This document shows positions 16,901 to 22,063 of a stretch of 26,173 bases of DNA, one piece after another (the stretch's first letter is position 1; each line of letters begins with the position of its first letter). A program made the position numbers and the translations under genes. The DNA is taken from NCBI GenBank assembly GCA_001275005.1, contig JWZX01002400.1, forward strand, positions 1 through 26,173, given 5' to 3'. The DNA is from Chrysochromulina tobinii. Taxonomy: Eukaryota; Haptophyta; Prymnesiales; Chrysochromulinaceae. The notes under the pieces were generated by a model, which saw only the letters and a list, made by a program, of their open reading frames with translations, was not told the DNA's origin and did no database searches.

Positions 16901-18791
16901 GTACTTCGTCACGCCGCCCGTGCTCGACTTTGACATCATCTTCAAGGACTCGACGCCGATGGTGCCGGTCATCTTCGTCCTCTCGCCCGGCGCCGACCCG
17001 GCCACCGACCTCTTCAAGCTCTCGGTCAAGTGCGGGATGAGCGGCCCCAAGATGAAGTACATGGCGCTCGGCCAAGGCCAGGGCCCCGTCGCGCAGGCGA
17101 TGCTCGAGGGGGGCTCGCAGAAGGGTCACTGGGTGCTGCTCCAGAATTGCCACCTGCTGCCCAGCTGGCTCAAGACGCTCGAGAAGATCCTCGAGAAGAT
17201 CACGAACCCGCACGACGACTTCCGGCTCTGGTGCACCACCGCGCCCACAGAGGCGATGCCCATCGGCGTGCTGCAGCGCTCGATCAAGGCGGTCACCGAG
17301 CCACCCAACGGACTCAAGCTGAATATGCTCGCCTCGTACTCCAAGGTGCCCGAGGACCTGCTCGAGGGGTGCCCACACGAGGCCTTCCGGCCGTGCGTCT
17401 TCGTGCTCGCCTTCTTCCACGCCGTCGTGCAGGAGCGGCGCAAGTATGGCAAGGTGGGCTGGAACGTCAAGTACGACTACAACGACTCGGACTTCTCCGT
17501 CTCCATCAAGCTGCTCGAGAACTACCTGGCCAAGGCGCACTCCAACGGCGACACGCAGATCCCGTGGGACACGCTGCGCTACCTCGTGGGCGAGGTCATG
17601 TACGGCGGGCGCGTCACCGACGACTGCGACCGGCGCATCGTCGAGACGTACATGCAGGAGTACCTCGGCGACTTTTTGTTCGACACGTTCCAGCCATTCC
17701 ACTTTTACGAGGATGAGGAGCACCGCACCAAGGGGGGCAGCCACGGCTGCGACTACAAGATCCCGCCGCTCGGCAACAAGGACCGGTACCTCACGGCCAT
17801 CGAGAACTTTCCAGGCATCGAAGCGCAGACGCCCGAAGTCTTCGGCATGCACCCGAACGCCGAGATCGACTACCTGACCTCGGCGACCAAGTCGCTGATG
17901 GCCGACCTCATCGAGCTGCAGCCTCGCGAAGCGGGCGGCGGTGGCGGCATCTCGCGCGACGACTACATTTCGAGCATCGCGTCGGATGTCGAGTCCAAGT
18001 TGCCGTCCCTCTTCGATCTGAACAAGCTACGCAAGGACCTCGAGGCAGACGGCTTCTCGCCTGTCTTCGTGGTGCTCGTGCAAGAGCTCGAACGGTGGGA
18101 TAAGCTCAACATCAAGATGTCCAAGTCGCTCAGCCAGCTCAAGAAGGCCATCAAGGGCGAGATCGCCATGTCGGCCGAACTGGATGGGCTCGGCACGAAC
18201 CTGTTCAACGGCCAGCTGCCCATGATGTGGCGCAAGCTCACGCCGCAGACGGATAAGATGCTCGGCTCGTGGGTGACGTACCACTTGAACCGCGACACGC
18301 AGTACAAGGCGTGGGTCGCCGAGGGCGAGCCAAAGGTCATGTGGCTCTCGGGCCTCTCCATCCCAGAGACGTACACCGCCGCGCTCGTGCAGACCACGTG
18401 CCGGCGCTACGGCTGGCCACTCGACAAGACGACGCTCTTCACGAAGGTCACCAAGTTCACCCAGAGCAAGGATGTGGGCGAGAGGCTCAAGGACGGCTGC
18501 TACGTGATCGGTCTCTCCATTGAGGGCGCCGCATGGGACGTTGAGAACCAGCTCCTCATTAGGCAGCCGCCCAAGGTACTTGTGCAAGATCTGCCTATCA
18601 TGCAGATCATCCCCGTCGAGGCGAACAAGCTCGAGCTGCACGGCACCATCCGCGTGCCACTGTACATCACGCAGCAGCGGCGCAACGCCATGGGCGTCGG
18701 CATGATGATGGAGGCCGACCTGGACACCCGAGAGCACAAGTCGCACTGGATCCTGCAGGGCGTGGCGCTCGTGCTCAATACGGATGCGTAA
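4908..18791 (+). CDS. DNAH10: Axonemal dynein heavy chain, DNAH10-like (inner-arm f/I1 1-beta type)
   Basis: 4627 aa in one uninterrupted frame. The start is the first ATG after an in-frame stop at 4854-4856. It is a minus-end-directed microtubule motor of the ciliary axoneme. Seen in order: an N-terminal tail with a Pro/Glu/Ala-rich insert (residues about 76-165), tail and linker, AAA1 with GPAGTGKT (1962-1969) and CFDEFNR (2012-2018), AAA2 with GPTGGGKT (2243-2250), AAA3 with GESGTAKT (2593-2600), AAA4 with GVGGSGKQ (2950-2957), a coiled-coil stalk (about 3178-3482) around a microtubule-binding domain (about 3295-3400), then AAA5, AAA6 and the C-terminal domain. The pre-AAA1 region (KWMYLEAIFVGSEDIRLQLP, FPRFYFLSDDELLQILG) and the C-terminus (RRNAMGVG, HWILQGVALVLNTDA) match what I recall of the DNAH10/1-beta family better than outer-arm chains. 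All four P-loops look intact. Length is slightly above the usual 4,450-4,550, explained by the N-terminal insert. Dynein identity is certain; the subtype is probable. Confidence 0.97.
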   Translation: MSSAQTTWLKGIVVKSLGSTDRAFEYMLAESPANKELLKSFFANDGVSSPAAIVFSTSQMETSFARLVHGGKLSGDGEEAPPEPEPEPEPPAAEPAAEGEDSPPAEGGEGGEAAPPAEGGEAAPPAEGGEAAPPTEGAPAEEAAPPAEEAAPPPPAAAKPKPRQDPAELLQIHMHIAHAHMPTAACVGRLVYFTVIAETPGPIADRAGNASGVAEEVAGKINYGVLAGGSMIQLEQLLHEVYLPLLSHNQQQMANSKDIEAHQDSAEFMANMQKFGSQLQHAIQQMTGDVRLTIPAITIDEDGIDAAAKDKGLVQQLEAALEDWTPNIAMAIETQMGKQPVGKGPLAEIEFWRARAAAISTLYEQLNRPNARRMVMVLERLGPDSASGSLLPGFNYQFSELEKRYVEAKDNVKFLTTLERHFKHIRDGALTQILDTLPSMMNALRMVWVISRHYKDDTRMEPLFGRIGWEIANRVSTMINMRTIFRDSAEKSLRLIVDSQKVLAAWEQTYLDMRQKIEESGRDNRWEFDRNKLFARTRYMEKRCGDLKDVAEILADMRAMLGPELKAVTGDAKGIDEVMARVEALVVPLETAPFDLFDRRYQTSWEAAMGKFRENVAAINETLQKFMDDSFHKLRNAEGAFDLLQKFRSMPQSQEAQAKLIERKTADILAQYEAELDHVHGLFTDRQEDPPLSKNQPPLAGAINWSHSLFLRIRKTIAKFQSLDDEMFLSEQGKAIAQKFVRVSKAIRHYEKGKFDEWKETVNRRAMDCLKQNIFTTNAKGGIVVNFDEQLTVLIRESKYLDRMGFSVPETALNVTLQEDKYHSYVESLNAMLAAHQAVLDSLSAVETELLQEKIGALRRSLDKGFTLLNWNSLSIPEFTTSCNKEIAAFQTVAKQMHKNSANIKEIVDAIAKVQLIERPGHEAASIPELGELMDDFEKRRAEKIDKLKRQYTQIGPLLIKVEEMVANTNSGRSPAMASYYAYWERQLFAALTRMVLSALQVLLKLLTPKAPEPGATVLPVPLFHVTGQLSAPEVLVSPPLSEINKALGKLVKSLVDSARTFVRWLHGSCIETPPQNISDEEDPIIFSYYSDIIANNEVQNYVARVTREIEKTFGRVNKELDAYRKYDQLWKTDKVQHLAKFEQKQPTCVMFDSRLQSYSQVVATAHEMQPEVTVDFIKIGVSTLLLDIQEHAKAWIQAIGALMHKMGVGGLKELNESMASESLELDKDPDTLDDLKHVLGLIADINRRSMLTKLRYEGLEEWYRTLAVYDYVVPEEETAMVPLLRTNWAALCAKAKQTDRSLGRVKKQFTIVTQGEVAEFVEQVKAMYDEFIKRGPGTPAPDLDQGIELMAQYTKTLAEMSARRVFLSEALSLFGLPFQAYPELANVESDLKQLSVVYDIYAEQKEQRENWALTLWSELDITVIEKGMEVFDARLKKLAKEYKALKPFKKVEEAIVGFVASLPLIQTLKNDALRERHWKKIMEVTEITFDMNPKTFTLGALFDMQLDRFEEQVIEITGGATKELTIESGINQIRDTWRVQKFEVLKYFKGTQERGLVLKATDEIQQTLEDQMMNLSSMMSSRFVAPFLDLTQKWEKLMSLISEVIDVWMKVQAKWMYLEAIFVGSEDIRLQLPEEAKKFDRIHTAFKKIMTETQKNPNVLEACSAEGRFTTLAGLFGDLESCQKSLSDYLETKRTSFPRFYFLSDDELLQILGTSDPTAVQEHMLKLFDNTAALTFGSGGAKVLGMVSPEKEKFAFETVRGTEGAVENWLLGCEQEMAATLLQIHKRAVFYYCKMDRIEWLKKEAGMVVNTGAQIWWTFEVMDVFNRVFKGEKTAMKTFAIKCSQVLLDLIVAVRDPKNSKQASKKINTLIIIDVHARDIIDKFVTDSVLDEREFAWESQLRFFWDHDRDNVIIRQCSGQFDYGYEYQGLNGRLVITPLTDRCYMTCTQSLHYRLGCAPSGPAGTGKTETVKDLSKAMSVQCKVFCCGEGLDYKAMGSIYSGLVQTGAWGCFDEFNRIPVEVLSVVSAQIKCIQAALTEGLKRFAFEGREIALVATVGIYITMNPGYAGRAELPDNLKALFRPVVMVTPNLAMICENMLMSEGFGKAKLLAQKMTVLYRLAEAQLSKQYHYDFKLRALKSVLVMAGGLKRGSPEFDESTILMRALRDMNMPKFIYADVPLFRGLIADLFPGLDCPRVRYPSFNDAVEQAMTEFGMKLLDIQLDKVIQLYETLFTRHTTMIVGPTGGGKTACLASLLRAQIITGMPSKQFVINPKAQPISELYGNLDPATRDWTDGLLSNIFRDMNKPVPEDKPERRYIVYDGDVDAVWVENMNSVMDDNKLLTLPNGERIRLNFPTSTMLFEVFDLQYASPATISRCGMVYVDPKDIGSAPYLWRWLNGRPEAEQAVLRPLCEKYFEGNSNILDFVIEGIEDRSLMKMVDPPKFVTPMTDLGVVQQFTAMVASMLTEERNITDPQVVEAAMLLAITWSMGGAVVGTARKMFDAFLKKISGLTVGNSNEAAVGSLPGALPTLHDYTFDFEQKRWKPWTDLVPTYDPPPDGKFSSIMVPTLDTVRSTWLLDSIVSVRGACLFVGESGTAKTTVISKYLGSRNPDKFTTLGINFSSRTSSLDVQTAIEASIEKRTKDTFGPPAGKKLIVFVDDLNMPKVDTYGTQQPNALLKMLIDKGFIYDRGKELTIKYIKDMLYVAAMVPGRNDVDPRFIRLYNTFCITFPPEESIKRIYSTILERFFDSGAFHSSLKGAFSSSVSSTTMEIFNAIVEKLPPTPAKFHYIFNLRDLSRITEGVMMATPDKFPESKCVVRLLRNEILRVIFDRLVGSADKEFVTAKIEECFRKNFSADADYAMVNPVLFGDFMLYNEIEEQKNAGGTELVRLYEDMTDYNKIKPVLNEVLEKYNMTNKAMNLVLFEDCLSHLVSLHRLMRMPRGNALLVGVGGSGKQSITRLAAFTAEASVFTITLTRGYNEILFRDDLKILYGMLATQSVAFFFSDAHVAEEGFLELVNNMLTAGMVPALYEESEKDGLISGVRDQAVKKGCIDSKDALWQYFVNKCRDALHVVLAMSPVGETLRVRCRSFPGMVNNTVIDWFVPWPEQALLSVAGVFLAEEDLPQQMRNGIVSHMVMVHSDSMERSAAFLTQLKRYNYVTPKNYLDFISNYRSVLKEERRKVDSLIVRLDGGLSKLVQAAVEVDAMQEKLKVAQVEVAKKSGEVKEMLVGITASSKEAEEKQIVAAEKEKQIAIDSVEIAATKAEAEAALEEALPALAEAAEALNDLKKEDITELKGFNNPNILVKNACLCVVIMKGIKEVDWMGAKKMMNDMQFLSSLLTFDKDGLTDKQVKDVRKFFADPAFTTESVATVSKAAGGLLKWVAAILNYNTVAKTVNPKREAVAKGEKMLRAAGKELTAVQAQVKELSEMLAELKVKFEAGSAEEKDLSDKAELMSKRLDAATKLIAGLGSERTRWTSDMEQLHKTRDLLVGDCLTSAAFLSYSGAFNAEFRRAMMIDCWEVDIREKKIALSEPFAVTKLLTSEVETSKWASEGLPSDDLSIQNGILTTRSSRYPLCIDPQQQAVLWIKKKEARSNLKVCTFNDSDFLKHLEIAVNLGFAFLFEGIDEYLDPIVDPVLEKNLVKKGNARTVKIGDKDVEWDDSFRMYLTSKIANPHYGPEIFGKVMIINYSVTVKGLEDQLLNSVVFVERNDLAQQAAQLVEECAELATMLKELEDTLLFELANSTGNILDNTDLISTLEQTKTKATEISAKLAEAKVTSQEIAITCAAYRPVAKRGSILFFVMSSLSTLNNMYELSLALYMVVFLQSLERAEKDSMLENRLENIILTLTQMCYNYSCRSIFEIHKLMFSLQMTLRIMAGDGTLDTAELDFFLKGNLSLEKCKDPPPGDFISDSGWHDMQRLIKMGDHFKDLTNDVKANIEEWRAWYDLDAPEAVKYPCGYDQKLNLMQKMMLLRCFRVDRVFIAITKFVIGQMSEYFVTPPVLDFDIIFKDSTPMVPVIFVLSPGADPATDLFKLSVKCGMSGPKMKYMALGQGQGPVAQAMLEGGSQKGHWVLLQNCHLLPSWLKTLEKILEKITNPHDDFRLWCTTAPTEAMPIGVLQRSIKAVTEPPNGLKLNMLASYSKVPEDLLEGCPHEAFRPCVFVLAFFHAVVQERRKYGKVGWNVKYDYNDSDFSVSIKLLENYLAKAHSNGDTQIPWDTLRYLVGEVMYGGRVTDDCDRRIVETYMQEYLGDFLFDTFQPFHFYEDEEHRTKGGSHGCDYKIPPLGNKDRYLTAIENFPGIEAQTPEVFGMHPNAEIDYLTSATKSLMADLIELQPREAGGGGGISRDDYISSIASDVESKLPSLFDLNKLRKDLEADGFSPVFVVLVQELERWDKLNIKMSKSLSQLKKAIKGEIAMSAELDGLGTNLFNGQLPMMWRKLTPQTDKMLGSWVTYHLNRDTQYKAWVAEGEPKVMWLSGLSIPETYTAALVQTTCRRYGWPLDKTTLFTKVTKFTQSKDVGERLKDGCYVIGLSIEGAAWDVENQLLIRQPPKVLVQDLPIMQIIPVEANKLELHGTIRVPLYITQQRRNAMGVGMMMEADLDTREHKSHWILQGVALVLNTDA
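5232..5312 (+). repeat. 27-bp coding repeat x3 in dynein N-terminal insert
   Basis: Units at 5232-5258, 5259-5285 and 5286-5312 each encode EGGEAAPP followed by A or T. They lie inside a roughly 90-residue acidic Pro/Ala/Glu-rich stretch (about 5133-5402) with a preceding (PE)n run. Confidence 0.85.
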
Positions 18792-19192
18792 GCCCCGGAG
18801 AATCGCGTCGCGGGTTACTTCGCTTTCGGTCACATGCATGAGTTGTGGGTGCATATTATGAAGTCTTTTAACACAATATAACCGGACTCACATGACCTAA
18901 GATTTCTCCCCTAGATTTAAGATTATTCACACTTCACAGCCGAGAAAAGCCGCGAGATCTTCATTTGATTCACAGCCATCTTGAAGAAAAACTAGCTGCC
19001 GATTCAACTGTCCCTTTCTCAAAAACTAGCGTTTCGTGTGGTAGTGGCTGGTCGGTACCGGTACCGGTAAAAAGACACCGGGGGGAGCCTACCTTGTGTT
19101 TCGATTCAACTGACTCAAAAACTAGCGAGCGCGTCGAAGCGCTCGCTCTCTTTCTCTGCAAAGGTGGGCGCTTTTCCGGCTCGCTGCCCGCC
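18792..19192. promoter_or_regulatory. Intergenic/5' leader of U-box-ankyrin gene, AT-rich then repeat-bearing
   Basis: About 400 bp between the dynein stop and the next ATG. The first 180 bp are AT-rich relative to the genes and should hold the dynein 3' end and a promoter. The second half has aaaaactagc three times (18987, 19021, 19117), gattcaactg twice (19001, 19103), a 14-bp perfect palindrome cggtaccggtaccg (19053-19066) and a strong hairpin (19124-19147). The nonamer ttcacagcc occurs at 18933 and 18969 and resembles a 3' splice site. The frame of the downstream gene stays open back to 18965 but contains no ATG there. Confidence 0.55.
19124..19147. repeat. 9-bp stem, 6-nt loop hairpin just upstream of U-box gene ATG
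   Basis: agcgagcgc (19124-19132), loop gtcgaa, gcgctcgct (19139-19147). It ends 45 bases before the chosen ATG, so it would lie in the 5' UTR and could impede scanning ribosomes. Confidence 0.75.
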
Positions 19193-22063
19193 ATGGACGT
19201 GGACGGCGCACCTTCTGACTCTGCTCCTACCGCTAAGCGTGGGCGCGCGCACGATACCCCTTCAGACCTCGACTCTGCTCTAGATAGCCTCGTCATCAAG
19301 CTGGGCGCAACAACGCACGACGGCGCACCTTCTGACTCTGCTCCTACCGCTAAGCGTGGGCGCGCGCACCATACCCCTTCAGACCTCGACTCTGCTCTAG
19401 ATAGCCTCGTCATCAAGCTGGGCGCAACAACGCACGACGACAAGGAAACTCTTGTTGCTGTTCTGGTCGATGTGCTGCATGTGGAGCCAGAAATCGCGAC
19501 GTTCTATCTTGAGGCTAGTAACTGGAATCCCAGTGAAGCGGTCGAGCTGCTTATGCAGCAAACTGCTGGCGGCGAAGTTTTCCAAGCGCTCGCGGGTTCT
19601 GGGGTTTCCAAGCGCTCGCGGCCCGCCATGCCAGTGTTTGTCGACGGCCTGCCCGACGGGTGGGCGGCGCGCGTAAGCGCGGCGGGCACGATCGTCTTCG
19701 AGCATCTTGCCACGGGCTACGAGCAAAGCACCATTCCCCCAGGCTTCCAAGCCGCTGCCTCCTCGGATGAGCGAGCGGACGAGCCCGCGATGGCTGCTGA
19801 GGCCGAGGACGAGACGGCACAGGAGCTGCGCCGGCACAAGAGCGCCACCGAGCAGGCCGTTGCACAGCTCGTCTGCCCCATCACTCGCTCGCTGCCCTTC
19901 GACCCGGTCATCGCCGAGGACGGAAAGGTATACGAGCGCTCGGCCATCGAGGAGTGGCTCAAGCAGCAGGGCAAGAGCCCGTTGACGAACTTGCCGATGG
20001 GCACGAAGTTGCTGCCGGCAATGCACGTCAAGAATATGATCCGTGTCATGGTCACCTCGGGCACTCTCACGGGTGACCATGCTGAGGCCGAGGACGAGAC
20101 GGCACAGGAGCTGCGCCGGCACAAGAGCGCCACCGAGCAGGCCGTTGCCGAGCTCTTCTGCCCCATCACTTACTCGCTGCCCTTCGACCCGGTCATCGTC
20201 GAGGATGGAAAGGTGTACGAGCGCTCGGCCATCGAGGAGTGGCTCAAACAGAAGGGCAGGAGCCCGTTGACGAACTTGCCGATGGGCACGAAGTTGCTGC
20301 CGGCAATGCACGTCAAGAATATGATCCGTGTCATGGTCACCTCGGGCACTCTCACAGGTGACAAGGCGGACGAGTGGGAGCTGAGGCGGAAGGAGGAGGA
20401 ACAGGCCTTGAGGAATGCTGCTTCTAGAGGACACGACCAACAACTTCGCAACCTGCTAGAGGCGGGGGCGGCAGTTGACGCAGCCGACGACGAGAGCAGG
20501 ACAGCCTTGATGGCAGCTGCCAAAAATGGCCACGAGCGGGTTGCTCTCGTCCTGCTCGAGGCAAAGGCGGACCCAAATCAGGCTTTGCCCAACGGCGCGA
20601 CCGCCTTGTTCATCGCTGCTGAATGTGGCCATGAGCGGTGCGCTCTTGTCCTGCTCGAGGCAAAGGCGGACCCAAATCAGGCAAAGTCTGACGGCTGGAC
20701 CGCTTTGATGTGGGCTGCCCAAAAGGGCCACGAGCAGGTCGCTCTCGTCCTGCTCGAGGCAAAGGCGGACCCAAATCAGGCAAAGTCTGACGGCTGGACC
20801 GCCTTGATGAAAGCTGCTGGAAAGGGCCACGAGCAGGTCGCTCTTGTCCTGCTCAAGGCAAAGGCAGACCCTAATCAGGCAATGCCTGACGGCTGGACCG
20901 CCTTGATGATCGCTGCCCAAGATGGCCACGAGCAGGTTGCTCTCGCCCTGCTCAAGGCGGGCGCCGTCGTGAGCGCTCTGAACAATGACGGCTGGACCGC
21001 CTTGATTCTCGCTGCCCAAGATGGCCACGAGCAGGTCGCTCTCGTCCTGCTCGAGGCGAAGGCAGACCCAAATCAGGCAAACGCGAAGGGCGACACCGCC
21101 TTGATTCTCGCTGCCCAAGATGGCCACGAGCAGGTTGCTCTCGCCCTGCTCGAGGCAAAGGCAGACCCAAATCAGGCGCGACCCGACGGCTGGACCGCCT
21201 TGATCTTAGCTGCCGAACATGGCCACGAGCGGGTCGCTCTTGTCCTGCTCAAGGCAAAGGCAGACCCTAATCAGGCAATGCCTGACGGCTCGACCGCCTT
21301 GATGATCGCTGCCCAAGATGGCCACGAGCAGGTTGCTCTCGCCCTGCTCGAGGCAAAGGCAGACCCAAATCAGGCGCGACCCGACGGCTCGACCGCCTTG
21401 ATGATCGCTGCCCAAGATGGCCACGAGCAGGTTGCTCTCGCCCTGCTCGAGGCAAAGGCAGACCCAAATCAGGCGCGACCCGACGGCTCGACCGCCTTGA
21501 TTCTCGCTGCCCAAGATGGCCACGAGCAGGTTGCTCTCGCCCTGCTCGAGGCAAAGGCAGACCCAAATCAGGCGCGATCCGACGGCTCGACCGCCTTGAT
21601 TCTCGCTGCCCAAGATGGCCACGAGCAGGTCGCTCTCGCCCTGCTCGAGGCAAAGGCAGACCCAAATCAGGCGCGATCCGACGGCTCGACCGCCTTGATG
21701 TTCGCTGCCCAAGATGGCCACAAGCAGGTCGCTCTCGTCCTGCTCGAGGCGGGCGCCTCGCTCAAGGTGGTGAGCATCGACAACTTTACGATGCTCATGG
21801 CGGCCAGCTTTGGCGGCCTGACAACAGTGCTTGAGCGCGTGCTCCCGCAATCGGACATCGACGCTGCTCTCGTCGCCTCGCATGCTACAGAGGCAGGCTA
21901 CACTGCGCTCATGTATGCGGCGAAGGCGGGCCAGCAGCACTGCGTCCACATGTTGCTCAGCGCTGGCGCGCGTAAGGAAGTGCAGACCGCCACGGGCAAG
22001 ACCGCGTTTTCGCTCGCTCATGATAGTGGCCACACAGCGATCTGTGATTTGCTGGCCCAGTGA
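19193..22063 (+). CDS. UBA-like / WW-like / double U-box / ankyrin-array protein, probable E3 ubiquitin ligase
   Basis: Start chosen at ATG 19193 in a strong Kozak setting (gcccgccATGg). The open frame reaches back to 18965 only through TTG. Product is 956 aa. Residues 4-81 are two near-identical 39-residue copies with a basic KRGR patch. Residues 82-122 (DDKETLVAVL...NWNPSEAVELLMQ) look like a UBA-like domain of the UBA_4 type. Residues 153-185 (LPDGWAAR...IPPGF) resemble a divergent WW domain. Two U-boxes follow at about 220-295 and 315-390 (CPITxSLPFDPVI.EDGKVYERSAIEEWL), which normally recruit E2 enzymes. About 17 ankyrin repeats (about 400-956) should bind substrate. U-box plus ankyrin predicts ubiquitin ligase activity, and the UBA-like domain may bind ubiquitin. 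The C-terminal ankyrin repeats (14-17) are diverged and cap the array. Substrates are unknown. Confidence 0.92.
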   Translation: MDVDGAPSDSAPTAKRGRAHDTPSDLDSALDSLVIKLGATTHDGAPSDSAPTAKRGRAHHTPSDLDSALDSLVIKLGATTHDDKETLVAVLVDVLHVEPEIATFYLEASNWNPSEAVELLMQQTAGGEVFQALAGSGVSKRSRPAMPVFVDGLPDGWAARVSAAGTIVFEHLATGYEQSTIPPGFQAAASSDERADEPAMAAEAEDETAQELRRHKSATEQAVAQLVCPITRSLPFDPVIAEDGKVYERSAIEEWLKQQGKSPLTNLPMGTKLLPAMHVKNMIRVMVTSGTLTGDHAEAEDETAQELRRHKSATEQAVAELFCPITYSLPFDPVIVEDGKVYERSAIEEWLKQKGRSPLTNLPMGTKLLPAMHVKNMIRVMVTSGTLTGDKADEWELRRKEEEQALRNAASRGHDQQLRNLLEAGAAVDAADDESRTALMAAAKNGHERVALVLLEAKADPNQALPNGATALFIAAECGHERCALVLLEAKADPNQAKSDGWTALMWAAQKGHEQVALVLLEAKADPNQAKSDGWTALMKAAGKGHEQVALVLLKAKADPNQAMPDGWTALMIAAQDGHEQVALALLKAGAVVSALNNDGWTALILAAQDGHEQVALVLLEAKADPNQANAKGDTALILAAQDGHEQVALALLEAKADPNQARPDGWTALILAAEHGHERVALVLLKAKADPNQAMPDGSTALMIAAQDGHEQVALALLEAKADPNQARPDGSTALMIAAQDGHEQVALALLEAKADPNQARPDGSTALILAAQDGHEQVALALLEAKADPNQARSDGSTALILAAQDGHEQVALALLEAKADPNQARSDGSTALMFAAQDGHKQVALVLLEAGASLKVVSIDNFTMLMAASFGGLTTVLERVLPQSDIDAALVASHATEAGYTALMYAAKAGQQHCVHMLLSAGARKEVQTATGKTAFSLAHDSGHTAICDLLAQ
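19202..19435 (+). repeat. 117-bp tandem duplication at U-box protein N-terminus
   Basis: Copies at 19202-19318 and 19319-19435 differ at one base (gat versus cat, Asp to His). Each encodes 39 residues including AKRGRAH and an amphipathic LDSALDSLVIKL segment. Confidence 0.95.
19796..20365 (+). repeat. 285-bp tandem duplication encoding the two U-boxes
   Basis: Unit 1 (19796-20080) and unit 2 (20081-20365) are exactly 285 bp (95 codons) apart and mostly identical. The differences are few (for example QLVCPITR versus ELFCPITY, KQQGKS versus KQKGRS). Each carries a short charged helix (ETAQELRRHKSATEQAV) plus a whole U-box, so the duplication copied a complete domain with its linker. Confidence 0.95.
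20501..21688 (+). repeat. Twelve uninterrupted 99-bp ankyrin units
   Basis: Starting at 20501, TAL(M/I/F) begins every 99 bp without an indel up to 21689, where diverged repeats take over. Repeats starting at 21293, 21392, 21491 and 21590 are almost identical at DNA level, including synonymous sites. Consensus features: TALxxAAQDGHEQVALxLLEAKADPNQAxxDG. Confidence 0.93.

Noticed and set aside
4908-18791. Outer-arm beta or gamma dynein heavy chain identity
   Set aside because: The C-terminus lacks the outer-arm type ending I know (for example YDCPVYKT) and instead has RRNAMGVG and HWILQGVALVLNTD, which fit DNAH10/1-beta. A phylogeny would settle it.
18788-18793. GTAAGC overlapping the dynein stop codon as a splice donor into the next gene
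   Set aside because: The dynein C-terminus ends where the DNAH10 family normally ends (LNxD), so no extra exon is needed and a fusion would be unsupported.
18965-19192. N-terminal extension of the U-box protein from 18965
   Set aside because: The codon is TTG, the stretch lacks any ATG and any domain, and ATG 19193 has a strong Kozak context. A non-ATG form is kept only as a possibility.
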